A stretch of DNA of 64,000 bases, from assembly GCA_905197955.1 (NCBI GenBank), contig CAJKAR010000001.1, forward strand, positions 163,889-227,888, in the 5' to 3' direction. Below, piece by piece: positions 17,983 to 26,008 of this stretch. Below the pieces are notes generated by a model, which worked only from the letters and a program-made list of their open reading frames with translations, had not been told where the DNA came from and did not search any database. The DNA is from an uncultured Lentisphaeria bacterium. Its GTDB lineage: Bacteria > Verrucomicrobiota > Lentisphaeria > Victivallales > UBA1829. The translations under genes were made by a program, and so were the position numbers. Each line of letters begins with the position of its first letter. Positions within the stretch are counted from its first letter, which is position 1.

Positions 17983-18406
17983 AAGCCTCTGCAGACGTTC
18001 TCTCCGGCAGATTCATTATCGACACTCCATCCGTCTTTCTTCCGGTAATCGATGATCCATCAACGGAAACAGTTGGAGCATTATTTGAATACAACCGGGC
18101 AAGCGGTAAGTGCCATCGTTCCCACTCGAAGAGGTCTGGAAGAATTGATGGAAGGAAAACTCCTGTTCTTTTCCGCAAAGCCCGGAACAACTCCCCGGAT
18201 CATGCTTCTCCGGAATCCGGTACAGAAGCCTCCGCCATCGGAAAAAGTGCGGAAACAGGTTCCATACGAAGGATAATGGTTCCGTCCGTTCCATACGGAA
18301 GGCGCAAACATCGCCTGATACAGAGTCTGCTTCTGAGTTGATGCTGATTCGGGGAATCCGGAAAAACCGTCTCGGTCAAACGCCGGATTCCCTGATCTCA
18401 CACAAC
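17983..18406. other. Spacer between convergent genes with a large inverted repeat
   Basis: This 424-bp gap separates two genes that converge. GGGAATCCGG (18352-18361) pairs perfectly with CCGGATTCCC (18383-18392) around a 21-nt loop, without a T run on either side, so it may be a factor-dependent terminator or simple DNA palindrome. A stop-free plus frame without an ATG start covers most of the gap, but its composition does not convince as coding and it was not called. No other feature was seen. Confidence 0.4.
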
Positions 18407-20377
18407 TCAGTCCTTCCGGAGATTTTCTGAAGGAGCCGCCGATATGTTCCGATCATCAAACGCAGGATCGTGTTTTTTATGCTGAATTTTCAGGGAGCGG
18501 ATCCGTTTCAGCAGCTTGTCGTCGATCCGGTTTGGATCGCCGGAGGGATCAAGATGAATGAATCCGGCTTCGCTGAAATGATAGCACTCCTGATCATCCG
18601 CCACCCAGCCGAAATACCAGGGGATTGGAACTCCTTTTTCCATCATGGTTTTCAGTTTGTCAAAATGAGTTTCATAGATATCGCGGGGATATGCGTTTTC
18701 CTCGCGGCAGAGGCTTGCCGCCATGCCGATGACTTCGCCGAGAATCCCCAGGGTCCGCATAACCCGGACACACGAGAAGGCAACATGCGATGCGCTGATG
18801 TGACGACCTCCAAGAAAAAGATTCTTCACATCCCGTGCGTACAGACAGCGGTAGGGCACCTGAAAGGTCCGTCCGACTCCACGATGATACGCGCATGACC
18901 GGAACGGTTCTCCGAACAGTTCCTCGTTTTCAGGATCCGGATAGTGCAGATCAATGCTCCAGGTTCCGCCTCCGGTTCCATCAGATGGGCGGTCTGTCCG
19001 TTCGATGTCATGCTGCGTCATGATATAGTCGCCGACCACCCGATAGCTTTCCCGTTTACCGCCGATTGCCGAAACCCAAACAAGCACCTTGTTCGCCCAT
19101 TCTTCGCGGCGGGCGGAGTGATTCTTCAGATAGGACCAGTTGGCAAAAATGGTCATGAGACCATAATCGCGGATGTATTCCGCATCATCCGCCTGATTGC
19201 GATACTGTCCGGACTCCCATTCCCAGTAGCCGCGCTCCAGATAATAGACTCGTTTTTCATCAAAGGGAATCCCCCAGTCGATATCGGGAAACGACGAAGG
19301 AGTTTCCGTTTTCCGCGATTGCCATAAAACGGAATGTCCCATAACCTGACAACGTTCCTCTTCCGGAGCGAGCGACTCATTGAATTTCGCGCGGCCTTCC
19401 GTTCCATACATGACTTCGGCGCCGGCCATGCGGGCAATCACGGCATCGCCGGTGCAGTCGGCAAAGAGTCTTCCGCGGAAACGCTTTTCCTTCCCGCTCA
19501 AGGTGTTCCGGGAGATGAGGGAAACGATTTTCGAAGGATCGGAAGGATTCTTTTCCAATCCGACCACGCATTCATTCAGAAGCACTTTGCAGCGGTCTTC
19601 CGAATGGAGTTTGAAGACATGTTCCTTGCGGTAATCCTCATATTCTTCCGCCGGCGCGATATAGGGTCCGCCGATAATGGGCCCGAACTCATCCAGTGTT
19701 CTGCCCAGATTCGGATAGCACTCCGTATGAGCGAGTCCGCCGAGGACCACGCGGATTTCCGAACTGTTGCAGCCGCCGAGAACCGGACGATCCTGAAGAA
19801 GCAGAACTTTCGATCCGGTCCGGGTTGCGGCAAGAGCTGTGCACATTCCGGCGACTCCGCCGCCGGCTACGATCAAATCATAAAAATCGGGATCATCCTG
19901 ACAGACAATTCCGCTTTTCCGTTTCCGGAACTCTTCGAGTTCCTTCCCCCCGTCAGGCGGAATCTCGGCGGGATCGGTTGTCAGGTAGAGTGCATCGCAG
20001 CGTCCGTTGAATCCGCTCAGGTCGTGAAGAGCGATTTCCGCATTTCCCGCATCCAGCTCCACGGTTCCGGCTTTCTGCCATGCCCATGCGCTTCCGTTGG
20101 TTCCCAGGATCTGCGGCAGGGTGACACCATTGATTTTGATCTGGAAAATGCCTGCCGGGTTGCCGCGTTTCCAGACAGCGGTCCAGTCGCGGGTCCGCGC
20201 CCATACGGTCCAGCGCCCGGATTCCGGAATCGTGCAGGTTGTTTCCGCATCCCTGACGGGCACACCCATGCCGTGCGCCATCACATACGCCGATCCCATT
20301 TGCAGCATGGACCGGGAATCGACAACCCATCCACCAAGAGAATCAAAAGATTCCGCCTCAAGAAAAAGTGATGCCAT
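18407..20377 (-). CDS. FAD-dependent oxidoreductase with N-terminal beta-sandwich domain
   Basis: The 656-residue protein starts with a carbohydrate-binding-like beta domain (about 1-140: EAESFDSLGGWVVDSR, a Trp-rich RWTVWARTRDW stretch, and GRCDALYLTTD). A FAD-binding core follows, with the dinucleotide motif DLIVAGGGVAGMCTAL near residue 167-182, RPVLGGCNSSE, and FADCTGDAVIARMAG. This is the pattern of FAD_oxidored-type enzymes often found in Planctomycetota and Lentisphaerota glycan loci. Electron acceptor and substrate are unknown; oxidation of a sugar or sugar alcohol is an inference. It lies 24 bp after the IclR regulator, so they are probably cotranscribed. Confidence 0.85.
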   Translation of the reverse strand: MASLFLEAESFDSLGGWVVDSRSMLQMGSAYVMAHGMGVPVRDAETTCTIPESGRWTVWARTRDWTAVWKRGNPAGIFQIKINGVTLPQILGTNGSAWAWQKAGTVELDAGNAEIALHDLSGFNGRCDALYLTTDPAEIPPDGGKELEEFRKRKSGIVCQDDPDFYDLIVAGGGVAGMCTALAATRTGSKVLLLQDRPVLGGCNSSEIRVVLGGLAHTECYPNLGRTLDEFGPIIGGPYIAPAEEYEDYRKEHVFKLHSEDRCKVLLNECVVGLEKNPSDPSKIVSLISRNTLSGKEKRFRGRLFADCTGDAVIARMAGAEVMYGTEGRAKFNESLAPEEERCQVMGHSVLWQSRKTETPSSFPDIDWGIPFDEKRVYYLERGYWEWESGQYRNQADDAEYIRDYGLMTIFANWSYLKNHSARREEWANKVLVWVSAIGGKRESYRVVGDYIMTQHDIERTDRPSDGTGGGTWSIDLHYPDPENEELFGEPFRSCAYHRGVGRTFQVPYRCLYARDVKNLFLGGRHISASHVAFSCVRVMRTLGILGEVIGMAASLCREENAYPRDIYETHFDKLKTMMEKGVPIPWYFGWVADDQECYHFSEAGFIHLDPSGDPNRIDDKLLKRIRSLKIQHKKHDPAFDDRNISAAPSENLRKD

Positions 20378-20401
20378 TTTATACCTCTTCCGCTCTGTTT
20401 T

Positions 20402-21169
20402 TCAGGAAAATTTTTGAGAAATCTTTGCCGCACACTCCCGGACCATCTCTCCGCAGCGCAGCAGAGCTTCGGGGGTCAGACGCGACACAGGACCGCTGAT
20501 CCAGATTGCCGCCACCGGATATCCCGCATGATTCAGAATCGGTGCGCCTGCGCAGCGGATTTCTTCGAGTTCCTCGCCTCGGTCCAGGGAATAGCCGCAT
20601 TTGCGAATTGCATGCAGTTCGGTCTCCAGCGATTCACGATTCGGGATGGTATGGGGAGTGAAGCGGGTAAAGCGGATGCTATTGAGCAGACGTTTTCGTT
20701 CTTCCTCCGGAAGATATGCCAGAATTGCTTTTGCAGGGGCGGCGGTATGCAGGGGAAAATGGTGTCCGATCTGAACCGAGACTTTGACCGCCTGCGAGGA
20801 AACGGCTTCATCAATGACAATGCCTTCATTGCCATAAAGAACGGCAAGCAGGACGGTCTCTCCGCTCCGGTCGCGCAGTTCACGCATCAGCCCGATGGCT
20901 TTTTCCGCTATGCCGTGCTCGTCCATAGAGTTGCAGGCAAGAGAGAGAAGTTTCCGGCTCAGGCGGTAGCGGTCTCCCTCATCCCGGACGATATAGCCGA
21001 GTTCCGAGAGAGTCACCAGCATCCGGTAGAGGCTCGCGGAAGGAAGATCCAGGCACGACATCTCCGGCATCGTAAGTCCGTTTGGACATGCCGACAGCAA
21101 TTCGAGAATCCGGATTCCTCGTTCCAGTGCCGGAACAATATATTTATTTTTTTCAGTTTTTTGTTTCAT
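20402..21169 (-). CDS. IclR-family transcriptional regulator
   Basis: The 255 residues have the IclR plan. An N-terminal winged helix (about 12-72: PALERGIRILELLSACPNGLT, LPSASLYRMLVTLSELGYI) is followed by the effector domain (about 88-252), with the family stretch HFPLHTAAPAKAILAYLP and the C-terminal AIWISGPVSRLTPE. IclR proteins usually regulate catabolism of aromatic or sugar acids. It is divergent from the sialidase-like gene at 21406 and upstream of the FAD oxidoreductase, so it may control both. A promoter with an internal AT palindrome lies upstream. Confidence 0.93.
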   Translation of the reverse strand: MKQKTEKNKYIVPALERGIRILELLSACPNGLTMPEMSCLDLPSASLYRMLVTLSELGYIVRDEGDRYRLSRKLLSLACNSMDEHGIAEKAIGLMRELRDRSGETVLLAVLYGNEGIVIDEAVSSQAVKVSVQIGHHFPLHTAAPAKAILAYLPEEERKRLLNSIRFTRFTPHTIPNRESLETELHAIRKCGYSLDRGEELEEIRCAGAPILNHAGYPVAAIWISGPVSRLTPEALLRCGEMVRECAAKISQKFS

Positions 21170-21200
21170 TTAAGAAGCTCTTTCCTTCTTTGTTTTCAGT

Positions 21201-21229
21201 AACATATCATATATAAAATTTTATTTCAA
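21201..21229 (-). promoter_or_regulatory. Promoter of iclR-like gene with spacer palindrome
   Basis: On the minus strand TTGAAA (21229-21224) and TATGTT (21206-21201) are 17 bp apart. The perfect 12-bp palindrome ATAAAATTTTAT (21213-21224) fills most of the spacer and is a candidate operator for the IclR protein. Confidence 0.6.
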
Positions 21230-21296
21230 GAATGAAACAGATTTTTTTTCCATCTAAAATCCAGAAAGAAAAAATGATCTTTTCCGGGGGATCACA

Positions 21297-21324
21297 TTGA
21301 CAAAAAAAACTCCGATTGTAATGT
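21297..21324 (+). promoter_or_regulatory. Possible promoter of the sialidase-like gene
   Basis: A perfect TTGACA (21297-21302) is followed after 16 bp by TAATGT, a poor -10 element. The site lies about 80 bp before the start codon and may need an activator. Confidence 0.4.
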
Positions 21325-21405
21325 ATTCTGATCTTCTGAGTTTACGATTGCAAACACGGATCCGCAAGATTTTTTTGACGGACGCAGAATAGGAGAGTGT
21401 GTAAC

Positions 21406-22905
21406 ATGTCAGCTGGAAATTTGTTTCCGGTCCCGGCGGAGCTCGGTCTGGGAGCCGATGAAATCGCCGGAGTGACGGGGAAGCCGGAAAAAACAACGTT
21501 TCTCATGAATTCCGTTTCATATCCCGCATGGTCATTTTCCGGGGCGGAGAAAGAATCAGTTGCGGGGACGATTGCAACTCTGCCGGAAGAGTGGGAAGGG
21601 ATCAGGGTGGAAATCGTCGTTGCTGTCGGCGGGGAGCGGAAAGAGGCGGAAGGGGAAGCGGTTTTCCGTGTTCATCTGTCGCAGGATAGAAGAGAAAGTG
21701 CGGAGAAGGCGGAGGAAGAATCGCATGGTATGCCGGTTCGGACTTTGATGAAATCTGCCGCGAAGGAGGTCTGTACGATTGTATTGGAATCGTACTACGG
21801 GATCCGCTCCGGTCTGCCACTGCACCTCCGGATAGAGCGATGCGCGGATGATCCTGCCGATACCTGTTCCGCTCCGGTAAATCTGCTGCAAGTGAAGGTT
21901 TCTCCGGTGAAAGTCGAAGGGAAGCCGGAGGTCGTTCAGGACACGCCGGGATACAATTCCTGGCCGATGATTCAGGCAATCGGGAATACTCTGGTATGCG
22001 CATACACCCGCGGACGGGGGCATGATATCGGAGAAGGATGTCGCGGTGTTTACGCAAGAACCTCTTCCGACGGGGGAAAGTCATGGACTCCGGAAACACT
22101 TATTTCGAATCAGCCGGATTATGGAGAAGTCACCATTGGGAAGGGACTTGATTCTGAAGGAGCCATGCTGCTCTGGGTTCGATGCTGCGGACCGGTATGG
22201 CATCACGACCTGTACCGCTCCGCGGACGGGGTGACTTTTACACGGATCGCGACGCCGAAACTGGATCCAATGCCCATGCAGATTACGGATATTTTTCATG
22301 TTCCTGAAATTGGGCTCATGGCTCTCTGGTTCGCGGGAAATTACAGGGATGATGAGTTGAACTCCTGGGGAACGCTGATCAGTCGCGACAACGGAACAAC
22401 ATGGAAGCAGGAGGTCATCGAAGCGAAATTGCCGAAAGCCGAATGGCCCACCGAGCCATCTGCGGTTTATCTCGGCAACGGAAGAATTCTTGTCATTGCC
22501 AGAACGGAGTGTCCCGAAGAATCCACTGTCAGGGCTCAATTCCAGCTTGAATCCATGGATTTTGGAAAAACATGGACCCGCTCACGCACCAATATCGGAG
22601 ATGTCAATCTGTCCACGCCATCCTTGATTCTCGATCCTGAAACGGGATTCCTTTCCAACTATTATTATCATCGCGGAACAGGCGTTCTCAAAAGACGTGT
22701 CACGACTCCGGAGCGGATTTGGGGAAATCCGCTCGCATGGCCCGATCCGGAGCCGGTCGCTCTTGCCAGCGCGGTCTTCCTCGATGCCGGAAATGTCAAC
22801 GTGACAGCTGTACACTCCACTCATTTTGCCGCCTATTATTCCGGAAAAGCTCCCGATACCGCTGTCGTTGTATCTGCAATTCCCGCTCCGAAGGCGTTGA
22901 AGTAA
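21406..22905 (+). CDS. Sialidase-fold protein with Asp-box repeats
   Basis: The product is 499 residues from the ATG at 21406 (AGGAG 10 nt upstream; a GTG nine bases earlier sits too near that signal). Residues of about 1-165 form an unassigned beta-rich domain. The rest is a six-bladed propeller with Asp-box motifs Ser-x-Asp-x-Gly-x-Thr/Ser-Trp: SSDGGKSWT, SRDNGTTWK and SMDFGKTWT, plus a weaker SADGVTFT. These mark sialidase-like (GH33-fold) exo-glycosidases and lectins. No signal peptide is visible. Whether it cleaves sialic acid or only shares the fold is uncertain. It is divergent from the IclR-FAD oxidoreductase pair. Confidence 0.82.
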   Translation: MSAGNLFPVPAELGLGADEIAGVTGKPEKTTFLMNSVSYPAWSFSGAEKESVAGTIATLPEEWEGIRVEIVVAVGGERKEAEGEAVFRVHLSQDRRESAEKAEEESHGMPVRTLMKSAAKEVCTIVLESYYGIRSGLPLHLRIERCADDPADTCSAPVNLLQVKVSPVKVEGKPEVVQDTPGYNSWPMIQAIGNTLVCAYTRGRGHDIGEGCRGVYARTSSDGGKSWTPETLISNQPDYGEVTIGKGLDSEGAMLLWVRCCGPVWHHDLYRSADGVTFTRIATPKLDPMPMQITDIFHVPEIGLMALWFAGNYRDDELNSWGTLISRDNGTTWKQEVIEAKLPKAEWPTEPSAVYLGNGRILVIARTECPEESTVRAQFQLESMDFGKTWTRSRTNIGDVNLSTPSLILDPETGFLSNYYYHRGTGVLKRRVTTPERIWGNPLAWPDPEPVALASAVFLDAGNVNVTAVHSTHFAAYYSGKAPDTAVVVSAIPAPKALK

Positions 22906-22955
22906 GTAAGTTAGTTTGTTTGTTAGTTTGTTAGTAGAATTCGTGCATGAAAAAG

Positions 22956-22995
22956 CCCCGCTGGCGTGTTTCTTTCCGTCATCGGGGTGTTTTTT
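22956..22995 (+). terminator. Intrinsic terminator of the sialidase-like gene
   Basis: CCCCG pairs with CGGGG and TGGCG with CGTCA (one G-T pair) around a 10-nt loop, followed by TGTTTTTT. Between the stop codon and this hairpin is an imperfect GTTT/GTTA tetranucleotide run (about 22906-22936). Confidence 0.8.
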
Positions 22996-23032
22996 ATGCT
23001 TGAGGATTTTGTTCTTGCAGAGTGAGTTTCGC

Positions 23033-23200
23033 CTTCGGCGACCAGCTTATTCAGCTGGACCGAAGCAGGTCACAGACCTGCACCGAGCCTGCGGCTCCTA
23101 TTTTATGGCCCTCCGGGCGGATTTTGGCGCTTCGCGGCTTTATGGCCCTCCGGGCGGATTTTGGCGCTTCGCGGCTTTACGGCTCTGCGGGCGGATTTGG
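23033..23200. repeat. Cluster of tandem GC-rich hairpins with a 37-bp direct repeat
   Basis: At least five stem-loops follow one another: CTTCGG/CCGAAG with inner CCAGCT/AGCTGG (23033-23065), CAGGTC/GACCTG (23066-23080), GAGCC/GGCTC (23085-23097), GCCC/GGGC (23108-23118), and a small GCG/CGC hairpin (23127-23135). The last two belong to a 37-bp unit repeated exactly (23102-23142 against 23139-23179, 41 bp identical at period 37), with a decayed third copy up to 23198. The cluster fills the gap between the sialidase terminator and the stop codon of the next minus-strand gene. REP-like DNA or a structured RNA are both possible. Confidence 0.7.
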
Positions 23201-23209
23201 ATATCGAGA

Positions 23210-23971
23210 TTATTCCAAGTATTCCCGGAAGAGTTTTGCAGCGAGATCCAGTTCAAGTTCCGGATTTCCGGTCAGGAATTCCATCCCGATATACCCGTGA
23301 TATTTGTCGTCGGGAACAGCCTTGAAGAAAGCCTTATAGTCGATGGCTCCATTCTTTGAAGGGAAAGCGCGTCCTTCCAGTCCGGCAACATGAAAATGGG
23401 CAATATATGGAAGCTTCTCCTCCAGATTTTTCATGGGATCACAACCGCTTTTACGCATGTGATAGATGTCGTAAAGGATTTTGAAATCAGGACTGTTCAA
23501 CTGACGTGCAAGTTCGAATCCGAATTGTTCCGAATCCGCCTGATAATCCTTGTGATCCTCACCGTTCAGCATTTCGAAAAGAAGTTTGACGCCGGAACCA
23601 CGCATTTTTTCCAGAAGCGCGCCGAATGCTTCCAGACAATTTCCGAATCCCTCCTCATAACTCATTCCGCAGGCATTGCCGCTGAAAACAATGATGTAGG
23701 GAATGCGGTTTCGGATCGCCTGTTCCGTCAGAGAAAGGATTTCCGAGGTCAGAGTTTCGCGGTTTTCTTTTCTGTTGAATCCGTCTGTCATTCCCGGTCC
23801 GGAAATATTGATGATTTCGAGTCCTGCATTCAAGGCATCGTTCTGCCGTTCCGGAGCAACCATTTCTGCTCCGTCGTATCCCATTTGCTTGAGTTTCTTG
23901 TAGAAGACGGCGGGATCGGCCCCCTCCGGAAAGAAGCACCAGTCCGGTGCACTCAGTTTCAGTTGTTTCAT
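23210..23971 (-). CDS. Sugar phosphate isomerase/epimerase-like TIM barrel
   Basis: The 253 residues from ATG at 23971 form a xylose-isomerase-like TIM barrel (AP endonuclease 2 superfamily). Candidate metal-binding segments occur as VKLLFEMLNGEDH (Glu), KILYDIYHMRKSGCD (Asp, His), HFHVAGLEGR (His) and YIGMEFLTG (Glu). This is the order found in hydroxypyruvate isomerase and related sugar epimerases. It overlaps the upstream dehydrogenase gene by 4 bp (ATGA), so the two probably act in one catabolic pathway. Confidence 0.87.
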   Translation of the reverse strand: MKQLKLSAPDWCFFPEGADPAVFYKKLKQMGYDGAEMVAPERQNDALNAGLEIINISGPGMTDGFNRKENRETLTSEILSLTEQAIRNRIPYIIVFSGNACGMSYEEGFGNCLEAFGALLEKMRGSGVKLLFEMLNGEDHKDYQADSEQFGFELARQLNSPDFKILYDIYHMRKSGCDPMKNLEEKLPYIAHFHVAGLEGRAFPSKNGAIDYKAFFKAVPDDKYHGYIGMEFLTGNPELELDLAAKLFREYLE

Positions 23972-24969
23972 TGGAAGTTCTCCCAGTTTACGACCATTCC
24001 CATGATCCGATTGCGTTCTTCGCAGCAGATTCGATAAATTTCTTCCGGATGATCCGGCTGAAAACGATGCGTCACCATGCCATCCACAACGATTCTCCGG
24101 TCCAGACACATCTGGAAGAAAAGCGGAGCGATGATATCTTCGTTCCACTCCGGCGTATCCTGCGGATCATGTGCACCGACAATCGTCAGACCACGCGTAA
24201 TAACTTCCCCGCAAAGTCTCTGTTCTTCCGGCGTTCCCGTATCGGTCATGAGCACGAGTTTTCCGAACTTTCCAACCGCTTTCAGAGCACTCTGAAACAC
24301 CGCTGCGCTGCCGGTTGATTCAACGACGACATCGGGCAGTTTTCCTCCGCACAAATCGCTCAGTTCCTCATAAACCTCTTCCCCGATTCCTTTTGCGATT
24401 GGAATGAAATTTCCCGCGTTCCGCAAGAAGCTCAGTCGTTCTTCCACCGGATCAATCACGATGACTTTTGAAGTTCCGGAAGCATAAGCCCATCGAGCCG
24501 AAAACTGACCGATCAATCCGGCGCCGATCACAGCGACCGAATCTCCGAGTTTATATCTGGCAACATGCGCTCCCATCGCCGTGATTTTGGCAAATGCAAA
24601 CCAGAGAGAGTTTTCGAACGAGATCCCTTCCGGAATCCGATGGCATTGATGAACCGGAACAATCGAGAGTGTCGCATGAGAGCCGCGAGTGATCACGCGA
24701 TCACCGACTTTCACTTTTGTCACGCCCGGTCCGACCGCTTCCACATAGCCCGCAGCGGAATATCCGGGAATGAACGGATATTTCACCCAGTTGTCCCAGT
24801 GATTCCCCGCTGTGAATGCGCGGCGGAACACGATTCCTTCCGTTCCCGGACTGATCATGCTCATTACACATCTTACAGCGACCTCATTCTCTCCCGGAGT
24901 TCCCGGATCGAACGACTGAAGTTCCACTGCGTTTTTTCCCGTAAACGCGAATCTTTTCTCTTTCGCCAT
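23968..24969 (-). CDS. Medium-chain (zinc-type) dehydrogenase
   Basis: The 333-residue protein has the two-domain plan of medium-chain dehydrogenases: a GroES-like N-terminal part (PGYSAAGYVEAVGPGVTKVKVGD near 69-91) and a Rossmann part with SVAVIGAGLIGQFSAR near 142-157. The usual catalytic Cys (CGICGSD-like) is replaced by MISPGTE, and the four-Cys structural zinc site is absent, so it belongs to an atypical subgroup resembling BchC or threonine-dehydrogenase-like enzymes with altered metal sites. A strong GAGGAGG site lies before the ATG. It is the first gene of a pair with the isomerase and is divergent from an AraC regulator. Confidence 0.86.
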   Translation of the reverse strand: MAKEKRFAFTGKNAVELQSFDPGTPGENEVAVRCVMSMISPGTEGIVFRRAFTAGNHWDNWVKYPFIPGYSAAGYVEAVGPGVTKVKVGDRVITRGSHATLSIVPVHQCHRIPEGISFENSLWFAFAKITAMGAHVARYKLGDSVAVIGAGLIGQFSARWAYASGTSKVIVIDPVEERLSFLRNAGNFIPIAKGIGEEVYEELSDLCGGKLPDVVVESTGSAAVFQSALKAVGKFGKLVLMTDTGTPEEQRLCGEVITRGLTIVGAHDPQDTPEWNEDIIAPLFFQMCLDRRIVVDGMVTHRFQPDHPEEIYRICCEERNRIMGMVVNWENFQ

Positions 24970-24987
24970 GCGGCGCCTCCTCGTTTT

Positions 24988-25017
24988 AGATTACGTTTAA
25001 TAGTTTGTTTCGTTCAA
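24988..25017 (-). promoter_or_regulatory. Possible promoter of the dehydrogenase-isomerase pair
   Basis: On the minus strand TTGAAC and TAATCT are separated by 18 bp, about 20 bp before the start codon. The match is moderate, in line with activator control by the divergent AraC gene. Confidence 0.4.
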
Positions 25018-25096
25018 ATAACGGAAGAGTGATTCTCATTCCGTTTTTCATTTCTCTCATTTTCCGGATTTTTTCAGAAATCTCAAGGGTAATATA

Positions 25097-25124
25097 TTGC
25101 AATAATCACTTCATTCAATATAGT
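25097..25124 (+). promoter_or_regulatory. Promoter of the AraC-family gene at 25151
   Basis: TTGCAA (25097-25102) and TATAGT (25119-25124) with a 16-bp spacer, ending 27 bp before the start codon. Confidence 0.5.
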
Positions 25125-25150
25125 ATGACATACCAATAATTCTTGAAGAT

Positions 25151-25987
25151 ATGGATAAAGCAACTATGATGCAATTCAGGCTGTATTACGAACCGGAAAC
25201 GAAACCGGCGGGACAGTTCCGGATTCATTCTCTGGGACTTCATGAACGAATGCCCCCGCAGCTTCTCCGTTTTACGACGGAAGGATCCCGGATTCTTCTG
25301 ATGTTTTTTCACACGAGAGCATTCTTCAATTCCGGAGAAAAAGACGAGTGCGAGTGTGGCAAGCATTTTATCATCTGGTCGCCGGAACAGATTCGGAACT
25401 ACGGGAACGCCGGCGAAGAATGGGATCACTCCTGGATGGTTGCGGAAGGACCTGCTCTGGAACGTGCGCTTTCGGCTCATCGTCTTCCGCTGAATCATCC
25501 TGTGGATGCCAATGCGGAAACGGTGTTTGAGAATTATCTGTCCAGTCTGCTGGATGAGCTCAGCACGCAGCAGAATCAGGATGAATATGTGCTGGAACAT
25601 CTGACAGATCTTTTTCTGTATGAGCTCGGACGTCTGATTCAGACATCCGGAAGACGGATTCCGGAAGCGATTCTAGCGGCAGAAGAGTTCATGTGGAAGA
25701 ATCTGGACAAACCGCTTGATCTTGCGGAAATTGCGGCGGCGGCATCGCTTTCCGTATCACGTTTCACGGCGCTGTTCCGGGAATACCACGGGGAGTCGCC
25801 GATGCGCTATCTCACGAGAAAACGGATGACTCTGGCGGCGGAAATGCTGAACTATCACACCTCTTCCTGCAAACAGATTGCAGAAGCGGCGGGATATTCC
25901 GATCAGCTTCATTTCTCGCGCCGCTTCCGTCAGTTCTGGGGAGTTTCTCCGACGGAATACCGGAAGTCTTCCGGAAATGCGAAATAG
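25151..25987 (+). CDS. AraC-family transcriptional regulator
   Basis: The 278 residues comprise an N-terminal cupin-like sensing region (about 1-165) and a C-terminal double helix-turn-helix of AraC type (about 178-275). The latter shows LDLAEIAAAASLSVSRFTAL, FREYHGESPMRYL and the signature QIAEAAGYSDQLHFSRRFRQ followed by GVSPTEYR. Activators of this type often respond to sugars. Its divergent position next to the dehydrogenase-isomerase pair makes that operon its likely target. The stop lies 21 bp from the end of the convergent histidine kinase gene. Confidence 0.93.
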   Translation: MDKATMMQFRLYYEPETKPAGQFRIHSLGLHERMPPQLLRFTTEGSRILLMFFHTRAFFNSGEKDECECGKHFIIWSPEQIRNYGNAGEEWDHSWMVAEGPALERALSAHRLPLNHPVDANAETVFENYLSSLLDELSTQQNQDEYVLEHLTDLFLYELGRLIQTSGRRIPEAILAAEEFMWKNLDKPLDLAEIAAAASLSVSRFTALFREYHGESPMRYLTRKRMTLAAEMLNYHTSSCKQIAEAAGYSDQLHFSRRFRQFWGVSPTEYRKSSGNAK

Positions 25988-26008
25988 GCAAAGATCATCG
26001 GCAGGCGC

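Noticed and set aside
17983..18380. A stop-free plus frame after the six-hairpin glycosidase gene, as a possible broken gene
   Set aside because: It has no usable start codon and no recognisable similarity, and the preceding protein has a natural end. Not enough to call a pseudogene.
23102..23200. The 37-bp direct repeats as a small CRISPR array
   Set aside because: The units are tandem with no spacers, only two and a half copies exist, and no cas genes are in the window.
23505..23525. GTTCGAATCC-like sequences here and near 57155, resembling tRNA T-arms
   Set aside because: Both lie inside coding genes and no acceptor or anticodon stems can be formed around them.
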